Source: an uncultured Actinomyces sp. (GTDB lineage Bacteria; Actinomycetota; Actinomycetes; Actinomycetales; Actinomycetaceae). Taken from it: a DNA stretch of 24,246 nucleotides. A program made the translations under genes and the position numbers. Within the stretch, counting starts at the first letter, position 1; the number at the start of each line of letters is the position of its first letter. The notes beneath the pieces are model-generated. The model did not search any database, was not told the DNA's origin, and saw nothing but the letters and a program-made list of their open reading frames with translations. The stretch covers positions 1 through 24,246 of the forward strand of contig CALLSD010000013.1 of assembly GCA_938014245.1 (NCBI GenBank), read 5' to 3'. Of the stretch, positions 1 to 6,212 are shown piece after piece.

Positions 1-723
1 CACCATGGTGCAGATGTTGACGGCGGTGCCCAGGTCGTGGGGGATGCGCTCACGACGACGGTAGATGCGAGCACGCTCGGTGTTCCAAGAGCGGAAAACG
101 GCCTCGATGGCCATGTCCATCTGGGTGCGAGGATCCTGCGGGAATTCTTCACCGGTCTGCTCGTAGACGATGGTCTTAAAGATATCCACCAGGCCCTTGA
201 GGTCCTCGGCGTTGAGCTCGGTATCGCCCTTAACGCCGCGTTCCTTCTTCATGTTGTCCAGCGCGTCAGAGAAGAGGTCTCCGTCGATGTCCAAAACGGT
301 CTTGCCGAACATCTGGACGAGGCGACGGTAGGAGTCCCACGCGAAACGCTCGTTGCCGGAAACTTCGGCCAGGCCGTGGACGGATTCGTCGTTCAGGCCG
401 ATGTTGAGGACGGTTTCCATCATGCCGGGCATGGAGAACTTTGCGCCCGAGCGGACGGAGACAAGGAGCGGATCCTTGGGATCGCCCAGCTTGCGGCCCA
501 TTTCTTCTTCGACCTTGCGAAGGGCGACGGTCACTTCAGTATCGAGACTCTCGGGGGCAGTACCGTCGTGCAGGTAGACGCGGCATGCTTCGGTGGTAAT
601 TGTGAATCCGGGAGGAACAGGCAGGCCGAGCTTCGTCATCTCTGCCAGGTTCGCACCCTTACCTCCGAGCAAGTCCTTCATTGACTTGTCGCCCTCGGAG
701 AAGTCGTATACATACTTGACCAT
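1..723 (-). CDS. ppdK: Pyruvate, phosphate dikinase, N-terminal part (cut by window edge)
   Basis: This enzyme interconverts pyruvate, ATP and phosphate with phosphoenolpyruvate, AMP and pyrophosphate in the cytoplasm. The reverse strand reads open from an ATG at 723 to the window edge, 241 codons. It begins MVKYVYDFSEGDKS and continues with LLGGKGANLAEM, GLPVPPGFTITTEAC, SVRSGAKFSMPGMMETVLN and QFP-type segments typical of the PPDK ATP-grasp nucleotide-binding domain. The glycine-rich GGKGANL loop and the SVRSGA...PGMM stretch are the strongest identifiers. A GAGGG ribosome binding site (729-733) lies five bases before the ATG. The phosphohistidine and PEP-binding domains lie beyond the edge. 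The gene looks like the housekeeping flank of the secretion locus and has no evident functional link to it. The long open frame on the other strand is a shadow. Confidence 0.95.
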   Translation of the reverse strand, partial: MVKYVYDFSEGDKSMKDLLGGKGANLAEMTKLGLPVPPGFTITTEACRVYLHDGTAPESLDTEVTVALRKVEEEMGRKLGDPKDPLLVSVRSGAKFSMPGMMETVLNIGLNDESVHGLAEVSGNERFAWDSYRRLVQMFGKTVLDIDGDLFSDALDNMKKERGVKGDTELNAEDLKGLVDIFKTIVYEQTGEEFPQDPRTQMDMAIEAVFRSWNTERARIYRRRERIPHDLGTAVNICTMV

Positions 724-751
724 CTGGTCCCTCAACTTCCGTTGTTTTGGG

Positions 752-773
752 GGGATACCCGTCCTCGGGTCCC
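752..773 (-). promoter_or_regulatory. Hairpin in the ppdK 5' leader
   Basis: GGGA-TA-CCCG, a TCCT loop, then CGGG-TCCC form an eight-pair stem with a two-base bulge, about 28 bases upstream of the ppdK start codon. There is no T-run after it, so it is unlikely to be a terminator. It may stabilise the leader or mean nothing. I see no riboswitch consensus. Confidence 0.25.
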
Positions 774-818
774 TGTGTATTCACATAGTAACTAATGGAA
801 AAGTGCCCTCCAAATGAT

Positions 819-854
819 ACGGGCCACGCCGCGGAATCCCGCGGGGTGGCCCGT
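819..854 (-). terminator. Hairpin terminator after the FHA gene
   Basis: Two 16-base arms, ACGGGCCACGCCGCGG and CCGCGGGGTGGCCCGT, flank an AATC loop and pair with one mismatch. The structure lies 19 bases beyond the stop of the FHA gene on the reverse strand. The following reverse-strand bases, ATCATTTGG, are only weakly T-rich. Its position, just after the phosphatase-FHA unit and before ppdK, supports a terminator that insulates the two. Confidence 0.7.
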
Positions 855-872
855 TCAGAATATGGTCAGGGT

Positions 873-2441
873 TTATCGGACGATGAATTCGACCAAGACG
901 TTCTCTCCCAAGTCAATAACGTCACCATCGTTGAGCGCAACGGTCACGCGCGGAGGCACATCTTGAACGTTGCCGTTTGAGCTGCGAAGGAGCGTTCCAT
1001 TGGCGCTTCCCAAGTCCATGAGCATCCAAGAACCAAATCCGCTGGGCATGACCGCCGCGTGCGAGCGCGAGATTTCGTTCGCGGGGCTGGGCACGCGCAT
1101 TACGGTTGCGGCGGGGCGACCGGTGAGGACGCGCGCGTTGGGGTCGCGGCCCAAGATGACATCGTGGGTGAGTTCGACGGGCGCGGCGCCCGCGTAGACC
1201 AGGTATCCGACGCTCGTGTGAGCGGAGTCGTCGCTCACGCGGCGCAGGACGGTTGCGCCTGTGTCCGCGTTGTCGAGTTCGAAGGCGGGTGCGAGCGGCC
1301 CCGCCGGCGTGCTTTCTTCGACTGCCGAGGCCGCATCTGGGTTTTCCTCAACAACCGGGGCTTCCTGCGGGGTGACATCCGTCACTTCTGCCACTTCCGC
1401 CTGAGGCTCTGCTTCAACCTGCGCCGGCATTTCGCTAGCCACCGGGACTTGTTCCTCTTCAGCGACCGGGAATTCCTGGGGAACTTCAGTCGCTTCGGGG
1501 GCGACAGAGGATTCGGGAGTCTGTTCAACGAACTGGGCTGCTTCGTAGGATTCAGCACTCTCTTCCACCTGCGGAGCATCCGCGTAGGTTTCGGCGCCGG
1601 CGGGCTCTTGAGCAGCAGCTTCCTGCGCTGCAGCGTCTTGCATTGCGGCGAAAGCTTCAGAAGTGATGGTTGCTTCTAGGGCCTCGGGGCTGGTGTAGGC
1701 GGGTGCAGCTGCGGGAGAAAGCACGGCCTGCGTCGCGGCGACTTGGGCTCCTGCTGCAAAGTCCGAGGCGTCCTCGCTCTGGGCGTTATCCGCTTCGGGT
1801 TCGGGTGCCCACAGGTACTGCGGGGCGGGTTCGTTTGCGGGCTCCTCAACGGGGGTTTCCACGACGGGCTCAGCGATGGGTTCCCACACACTCTGCTGGG
1901 CCTCGGGCTCGGGAGTCGCGGCGGGCTCAACGGAATCCTCTTGCACCTGCGGAGCTTCCGCGGCAGGCTCGGGCGCGGCCTCGTGAGTGGAGGCGGGGGC
2001 TGCGGAGAGCTCGGGCTCGACGGGGTAACCGACGCGGACCTGGTTGGCCTCGGCTGCCGTATCGGCGAAGTGCACCCACTGCTGGGAATCGTCGAAGGAG
2101 GACAAGGCGATGTCCATGATGGTCCACTCGCCGGGGACGAACTCCCACATGGATAGCGGACCGCCCCAGGTGAAGGGGGTTTCGTAACCGGGGGCAACGG
2201 CGCGTACATTCGCGCTTCCGCCAAGGGAGAGCAGCGGCACAGCGCCGCGCAAATCCATGTGAGCAAAGGGCAGTCCGGTGCTGGCAGCGTGATCCACCCA
2301 CGTTGCCAAGTCCTCGTTTGAATCGTTGACAAGGCGCTGAGCGGAATCGGCGAGCTCAGCGGGAACCAAAGCAAAACCGAGGGGTCCGGCAACGATGAAC
2401 CCACCGTTACCGCGAACTGCATGGCGGCCCAATTGCAGCAT
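873..2441 (-). CDS. FHA-domain protein with long acidic Pro/Ala/Glu linker
   Basis: The 522-residue product has three parts. Residues 1-140 form a Trp-containing globular region that I do not recognise (it includes TWGGPLSMWEF). Residues about 141-390 are a low-complexity linker rich in Glu, Ala, Pro and Val. Residues about 395-522 are a forkhead-associated domain. The FHA phosphothreonine-binding residues are all visible: G431-R432 (LGRDP), S460-H461 (ISRSHAAV) and N481-G482 (GSANGT). FHA domains bind phosphothreonine peptides, so the protein is probably a cytosolic reader of Ser/Thr kinase activity; no signal peptide or membrane segment is seen. It starts 17 bases after the PP2C gene, so the two are co-transcribed and plausibly act as an opposed eraser/reader pair. 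Its link to type VII secretion is by context only, since FHA modules are common in actinobacterial ESX loci. Confidence 0.85.
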   Translation of the reverse strand: MLQLGRHAVRGNGGFIVAGPLGFALVPAELADSAQRLVNDSNEDLATWVDHAASTGLPFAHMDLRGAVPLLSLGGSANVRAVAPGYETPFTWGGPLSMWEFVPGEWTIMDIALSSFDDSQQWVHFADTAAEANQVRVGYPVEPELSAAPASTHEAAPEPAAEAPQVQEDSVEPAATPEPEAQQSVWEPIAEPVVETPVEEPANEPAPQYLWAPEPEADNAQSEDASDFAAGAQVAATQAVLSPAAAPAYTSPEALEATITSEAFAAMQDAAAQEAAAQEPAGAETYADAPQVEESAESYEAAQFVEQTPESSVAPEATEVPQEFPVAEEEQVPVASEMPAQVEAEPQAEVAEVTDVTPQEAPVVEENPDAASAVEESTPAGPLAPAFELDNADTGATVLRRVSDDSAHTSVGYLVYAGAAPVELTHDVILGRDPNARVLTGRPAATVMRVPSPANEISRSHAAVMPSGFGSWMLMDLGSANGTLLRSSNGNVQDVPPRVTVALNDGDVIDLGENVLVEFIVR

Positions 2442-2458
2442 GGAAAAACTCTTTTCTC

Positions 2459-3313
2459 TTATCGGGCGCGGCGCGCCGTCGTGACCGGGAGGGGCCTCAC
2501 TGGGATACGTGGACGCACGCTCGCGCGTATGTCCCCATCGTAGCGGCTTCCCACAACCGATTGTGCACGGACGACAAGAGCGGTTGCGTTATCGCGCGTG
2601 CCCGCAGCCAAGGCCTGGTCGACTAAGGCGTTTGCGATCTCTTGCGGGGAAGCATCGTCACTGACCGCGGCGAGGATGTCTTCGTTGCTCAGAACTCCGT
2701 GGACTCCATCGGAGCAGACCAGGACAAGGTCGCCTTCGCACATGGGAGTGAGGACGTAGTCGGCCTGCGGGAGCTCGGGCATTGCGGCGCCGAGCGCTCG
2801 AGTGATGACATTCGAAGGGGGAAGAACAAGGTCTGCGCCTGTGCGCTGCGCGAATTCTTTTGCTTCTTGAAGGGCCGAGTGGTCCGTCGTGAGCTGAACG
2901 ATGCTGCCCTGGGCGATCAGGTAGGCGCGCGAATCGCCAATATTAAAGGTCAACCACTGGGGGCCGTCTTGGTCGATGGTGAGAGTCCCGCACAGCGTGG
3001 TCCCCGGGGCGGCTGGGTCTCCCTCCTCCCCTAACGAGGCCACAGCCTCGGCTGCGTCGCGGATCGCGTCGACCAGCTCGGCGGGGTTGGGGTCGATGGC
3101 GGAGAGGGCCTCGGGGCTGAGTGCGGTGGAGAGAACTTCCAGCGCGGTTGTCGAGGCGAGTTCGCCCTCGGTGTTTCCGCCCATTCCGTCTGCGACGGCA
3201 AAGAGGGGTTCTTGGACGAGCCAGGAGTCTTGGTTCGAGGAACGTACGGGGCCAATGTCACTGGTCGCACCCCACGCGGTGCGGATCACGGTCCCACAGA
3301 GAGGAAGGTCCAC
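2459..3313 (-). CDS. PP2C-family Ser/Thr protein phosphatase
   Basis: This is a cytosolic metal-dependent phosphatase of 284 residues that should remove phosphate from Ser/Thr-phosphorylated proteins. The PP2C metal-binding and catalytic motifs appear in order: R24 and D29 (RSSNQDS), D42-G43 (VADGMGGN), G126-D127-S128 (IGDSRAYL), TTDHS at 143-147, S201-D202-G203 (VCSDGVHGVLS) and D241-N242 (RDNATALVV). The length matches compact bacterial PstP-like catalytic domains; no transmembrane tail follows. The start is GTG, chosen because AAAGGAGGT lies eight bases upstream, close to a perfect anti-16S match. It is the first gene of a two-gene unit with the FHA protein. No partner kinase is in the window, so its substrates are unknown; FHA proteins or EccC/EccD partners of this locus are reasonable guesses. 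Confidence 0.92.
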   Translation of the reverse strand: MDLPLCGTVIRTAWGATSDIGPVRSSNQDSWLVQEPLFAVADGMGGNTEGELASTTALEVLSTALSPEALSAIDPNPAELVDAIRDAAEAVASLGEEGDPAAPGTTLCGTLTIDQDGPQWLTFNIGDSRAYLIAQGSIVQLTTDHSALQEAKEFAQRTGADLVLPPSNVITRALGAAMPELPQADYVLTPMCEGDLVLVCSDGVHGVLSNEDILAAVSDDASPQEIANALVDQALAAGTRDNATALVVRAQSVVGSRYDGDIRASVRPRIPVRPLPVTTARRAR

Positions 3314-3360
3314 AGTGCAACCTCCTTTGACGTACGTTCTCTTTTACGCGAAAATAATCC

Positions 3361-3390
3361 CATATATCGAAGGACTTGTGCACCTTTGAA
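3361..3390 (-). promoter_or_regulatory. Candidate promoter of the phosphatase-FHA unit
   Basis: On the reverse strand TTCAAA (3385-3390) is followed, 18 bases later, by TATATG (3361-3366), giving a plausible -35/-10 pair about 48 bases ahead of the GTG start. The -35 box coincides with one arm of the inverted repeat described at 3383-3412. The match is approximate. Confidence 0.3.
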
Positions 3391-3412
3391 CGGGATTGCA
3401 CATTTTCAAAGG
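3383..3412. promoter_or_regulatory. Perfect 8-bp inverted repeat in a divergent promoter region
   Basis: CCTTTGAA (3383-3390) and TTCAAAGG (3405-3412) are exact reverse complements separated by 14 bases. They lie in the 159-base gap between the phosphatase unit (-) and the 152-aa gene (+). The 22-base centre-to-centre spacing, two helical turns, fits an operator for a dimeric regulator. The spacer contains ATTGCACAT, which recurs as GTTGCACAT near 3448. Confidence 0.4.
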
Positions 3413-3472
3413 CAAAAGGGACACTGTTAAGCTTCTCGATAACAGGGTTGCACATGGGAGAAAGAGGATCCT

Positions 3473-3931
3473 ATGCAGGGAGTATTTGAGGTATCACACG
3501 CTGCCTTGGATGCCGCACAGAAGCAGTTGGAGAACACTCGAGGCGAGTTCTCCCACGCCGCACCCCAGCAAGCAAGCGCACTTAGGGATGTTCAGAACTC
3601 GGCAAAATGGGGAATTGAAGTTGGCCCCCTTTTGGCACGCCGTCAGTATTCGTCATCGATCGACGATATTCGCTCCGAGTTAATCAACCACAACGCAGAG
3701 CTTATCGCTTTCCTTATGGCTGTAGATGCCACACAGAGGAAGTTCAAGGGCGACGAAGCTACTAACCTTGACCAAGTTCAGTACTTAACCGAGCAGTTTG
3801 AAGCAATGCGCGGCTTGTCGCGCGCTCGGGCAGAGGTTGAGTCAAAGGGCAAAACGGTTGGCACATTCGCATCGTCGCTCTTGGGAGTTTTGGCGCCCCT
3901 GCAAGCTGCCACACAGTCAAAGAAAGCTTAA
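3473..3931 (+). CDS. Small helical protein, probable type VII-associated partner
   Basis: I do not recognise a named family. The 152-residue product is predicted from its composition to be almost entirely helical, with heptad-like stretches such as HAALDAAQKQLENTRGEF and SIDDIRSELINHNAELIAFL, and no signal peptide or membrane segment. It has no canonical WxG turn, although a KWG occurs near residue 45. Size and helicity resemble WXG100-type or chaperone-like proteins of ESX loci. An AGAGGA ribosome binding site lies four bases before the ATG. It is followed after 36 bases by the 573-aa gene on the same strand, so the pair is likely one transcript ended by the terminator at 5704. It may be a partner or chaperone for the larger protein; this is inferred from context. 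Confidence 0.7.
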   Translation: MQGVFEVSHAALDAAQKQLENTRGEFSHAAPQQASALRDVQNSAKWGIEVGPLLARRQYSSSIDDIRSELINHNAELIAFLMAVDATQRKFKGDEATNLDQVQYLTEQFEAMRGLSRARAEVESKGKTVGTFASSLLGVLAPLQAATQSKKA

Positions 3932-3967
3932 TTCGTCCAACTTTCCCGCCGTTCAGAAAGACTTCTC

Positions 3968-5689
3968 ATGGTAGTTGTAATGCCCGCGTCGCCGTTCTAC
4001 GGCCGACTCACAAACGTGGCTCATCTTGACTATTCGGATCCCGATTCCGGGATGCTCAGTGAGCTGCGCGAACAGATCGGTGTCTTAAAGCAAGCATGCA
4101 GTTCTTTCTCCGGTAATACCGGAGTCTCTGGAAACACAAATAACGCTATGGCCGCCTGGGTTTCCGAATTTGAAGGCAAACTCACAAAACTGCAGGATCG
4201 GCTTGAGTGCGTAGGCGAAGTTCATTCCGGTACACGTGGCATGATGGAGGCCGCAAAGCGGGTGCATGGGACGCTCAGCCCTGAGCTTCTTCACCCGGCG
4301 GACTACTCCGCTGCTGCACGAATGTTCCGCGGTTCAAAACATGCTCGCCGGCTTGAGGAAGAGTATCTAAGTAATTTGGCAATCCAGCGAAATGCACAAC
4401 GCGAAGCTGTTGCAAGCGCCACCCTAGTATCCATGAACACTGGTGTTTCTACGGCTTCCGTTGGCTTCTCTATGGACAGCTTGAGTGACCTTAAGAAGCT
4501 TGGTTTAACTGCCTTGACGGCCGCAATTGGCGGATCACTCGGTGCCACTATTGGTAAGAAGCTCACTAAGCTAAAGCATGCGCCTATTGGAGGACTGAGT
4601 CTTCTTCCTTCGGTTTCACCCTCATCTTCGATTTTGGCAGGTGTGGACGTCACAACTATGCCCATCGGTGGCTACATGACCGCCGATGGCCCTGTTGGTG
4701 GACACATCCCCGCTCCCGTTACGGATGCAAATGATCCACGCTGGCATCCTGACTACCGTCCTTCTTTTGATGTTTCTTCACAATCGAAGGGCTTGGCAAT
4801 TGCTGGCGGCGCTCTGACTACCGGTGGCGCTTTAGCCGGTTTGGGGCGTATGACAACTAGCATGTCTTCGATCGCTAGTTCGATGGGAACTTTGGCTTCA
4901 CGCGCCGCTAGCGCACAGTTTGGTACGGTTCCTGCGGGTGGATCTTTTGCTCCTTCGACGGCTTCGCGTCTCGCATCGTCAAATGCTATCTCACGCGTCA
5001 TGAACAACTTTGAGAATGGTGCACTCACACCCCGCGGTACTGCACAGGCCGGAAACTGGGGTAGCGCCGCCCGCATGGCAAACACCGCTTCTCCATCTGC
5101 AACCGGAGCAAATGCGGCTCGCGCTGGCAGCGGTTTCCCCCGCGGCATGGGAGCTCCCGCTGCCGGTGGAGCGGCTTCTGGCAAGGCGGCAGGCTCTACC
5201 TCTGCGGGCCGAGGTTCGGCGATGTCGGCTCGCGCGCGTGCCGCCGCTAGCATTCGTCCTGCTGGTGCACCGGCGGCTGGTGCCGCTAAGGCCACAACTG
5301 GAGCGAAGGGCGCTGCATCGCCAAAGACTGCCGCTTCTTCTACCCTGAAGTCTGCTACTGCTGCCTCAGCTAAGGGCACTGCAGGAAGCACAAAGGCCAC
5401 GTCGTCGCCTTCCACAACGAGCCCTAAGGGCGCTGCGAGTGCTGGTGCTGCAGGTTCGACTGCCCGCGCAGCAGCATCGTCGGCCGTGGGACGAGGCCCT
5501 GTGGGTACTGTTGCCGGCGCAGCTTCGAAGGAAGACAAGGAACGCGCAAAGCGTCGAGCTCTTGCTGGCCTGAAGGCTGTTCGTGTTGACGGCGTTGAAG
5601 AGCAGATTCCGATGGCTGCTGGACTTTCCGCTGGCAGCGCTGATGCAATGAAGCCGGTTGCCGTACGCGACCAGGGTGATCAGTGGTAA
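3968..5689 (+). CDS. WXG-like protein with glycine-zipper segments and Ala/Ser/Lys-rich tail
   Basis: This 573-residue product belongs to no family I can name. Residues about 25-150 look helical with W64 in a position reminiscent of WXG proteins. Residues 178-197 (LGLTALTAAIGGSLGATIG) and 275-292 are hydrophobic, small-residue-rich segments of glycine-zipper type that could insert in a membrane. Residues about 395-520 are a low-complexity Ala/Ser/Gly/Thr region with regularly spaced Lys and Arg. The last 53 residues return to complex sequence beginning KEDKERAKRRAL and ending in Trp. No signal peptide is present, so export, if any, would be by the type VII machinery. A second ATG four codons downstream (3980) is an alternative start. 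A strong terminator follows 14 bases after the stop. Candidate secreted or surface effector; function unknown. Confidence 0.75.
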   Translation: MVVVMPASPFYGRLTNVAHLDYSDPDSGMLSELREQIGVLKQACSSFSGNTGVSGNTNNAMAAWVSEFEGKLTKLQDRLECVGEVHSGTRGMMEAAKRVHGTLSPELLHPADYSAAARMFRGSKHARRLEEEYLSNLAIQRNAQREAVASATLVSMNTGVSTASVGFSMDSLSDLKKLGLTALTAAIGGSLGATIGKKLTKLKHAPIGGLSLLPSVSPSSSILAGVDVTTMPIGGYMTADGPVGGHIPAPVTDANDPRWHPDYRPSFDVSSQSKGLAIAGGALTTGGALAGLGRMTTSMSSIASSMGTLASRAASAQFGTVPAGGSFAPSTASRLASSNAISRVMNNFENGALTPRGTAQAGNWGSAARMANTASPSATGANAARAGSGFPRGMGAPAAGGAASGKAAGSTSAGRGSAMSARARAAASIRPAGAPAAGAAKATTGAKGAASPKTAASSTLKSATAASAKGTAGSTKATSSPSTTSPKGAASAGAAGSTARAAASSAVGRGPVGTVAGAASKEDKERAKRRALAGLKAVRVDGVEEQIPMAAGLSAGSADAMKPVAVRDQGDQW

Positions 5690-5703
5690 GAGAATAAACG
5701 TGA

Positions 5704-5735
5704 GGGGCACGAGACTGAAGTCTCGTGCCCCTTTT
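5704..5735 (+). terminator. Rho-independent terminator after the 573-aa gene
   Basis: A perfect 12-base stem, GGGGCACGAGAC paired with GTCTCGTGCCCC, has a TGAA loop and is followed by TTTTCATTT on the plus strand. It lies 14 bases beyond the stop codon at 5687-5689 and isolates that unit from the YciI-family gene. Confidence 0.92.
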
Positions 5736-5797
5736 CATTTCCCGTCGAGAACTTCGTCGGTATATCGTGAAGTGTGTTTCCCTATGGAGGAGGAAAA

Positions 5798-6088
5798 ATG
5801 AAGGTTTTCACTGTCGAATACCACTATGTTACTGACCGTGACGAGGAGATGGCCGAGGTCCGCCCCACGCACCGCGCGTTTAACGGCGAGCTTGCAGCCA
5901 AGGGCAGTCTGATTGCGGCAGGCCCCTACACCGGCACTCATGACGCGTTGATCATCGTGCGCGCGGAAGATGCTGCCGGTGCTCTGGAGCTCCTAGAGGC
6001 CGACCCGTTTAATCAGGCCGGTTTCATTGCCGAGCGTATCCCACGTGAGTGGAACCCTGTGATTGGGAGTATTTCGGTAGAAGGGTAG
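5798..6088 (+). CDS. YciI-family protein
   Basis: The 96-residue product begins MKVFTVEYHYVTD and includes RPTHRAFNGELAAKGSLIAAGPY, followed by a loop ahead of ALELLEADPF. This is the pattern of the YciI/YCII family, dimeric alpha+beta barrel proteins of the ferredoxin-like fold, with the conserved HRAF/H and DPF segments. Members are cytosolic and mostly of unknown or hydrolase-like function. The ATG at 5798 is chosen over an in-frame ATG at 5774 because GGAGGAGG sits immediately before it and homologues begin at this point. It is flanked by a terminator on each side and stands alone, so it looks like an unrelated single gene between two type VII-related blocks. Confidence 0.88.
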   Translation: MKVFTVEYHYVTDRDEEMAEVRPTHRAFNGELAAKGSLIAAGPYTGTHDALIIVRAEDAAGALELLEADPFNQAGFIAERIPREWNPVIGSISVEG

Positions 6089-6098
6089 ATACGCATCT

Positions 6099-6144
6099 AA
6101 AAAGTTGTGGGTTGGGGTATCAGACAATTCCCTCAACCCACAAC
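6099..6144 (-). terminator. Terminator between convergent YciI and large-protein genes
   Basis: GTTGTGGGTTG (6104-6114) pairs perfectly with CAACCCACAAC (6134-6144), and the stem is extended by GGG/CCC across a one-base bulge. On the reverse strand the stem is followed by TTTTTAG, so it terminates the 932-aa gene. On the plus strand it is followed by TAAATAA, so it may also stop YciI transcripts. Confidence 0.85.
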
Positions 6145-6212
6145 TAAATAACCAGTAGCACCAACACTTAGATAAACAAAGACTGCTACAAGTGACAGCA
6201 AAAACCAGTCGC

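Noticed and set aside
37..684. 215-codon open frame on the plus strand
   Set aside because: It lies wholly antisense to the clearly recognisable ppdK gene and its translation shows no domain.
1676..2422. 248-codon reverse frame and several plus-strand frames over the FHA gene
   Set aside because: They overlap the low-complexity linker in other frames; the Arg/Pro/Ser-rich translations are typical of shadow frames.
4753..5538. 261-codon reverse frame, Ala/Pro-rich
   Set aside because: It is the complement of the GC-rich Ala/Ser-coding tail of the 573-aa gene; the composition is a by-product and no ribosome binding site or neighbour supports it.
5774..5797. Upstream ATG for the YciI-family gene
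   Set aside because: The GGAGGAGG element lies inside this extension and points to the ATG at 5798, where the family's conserved start begins.
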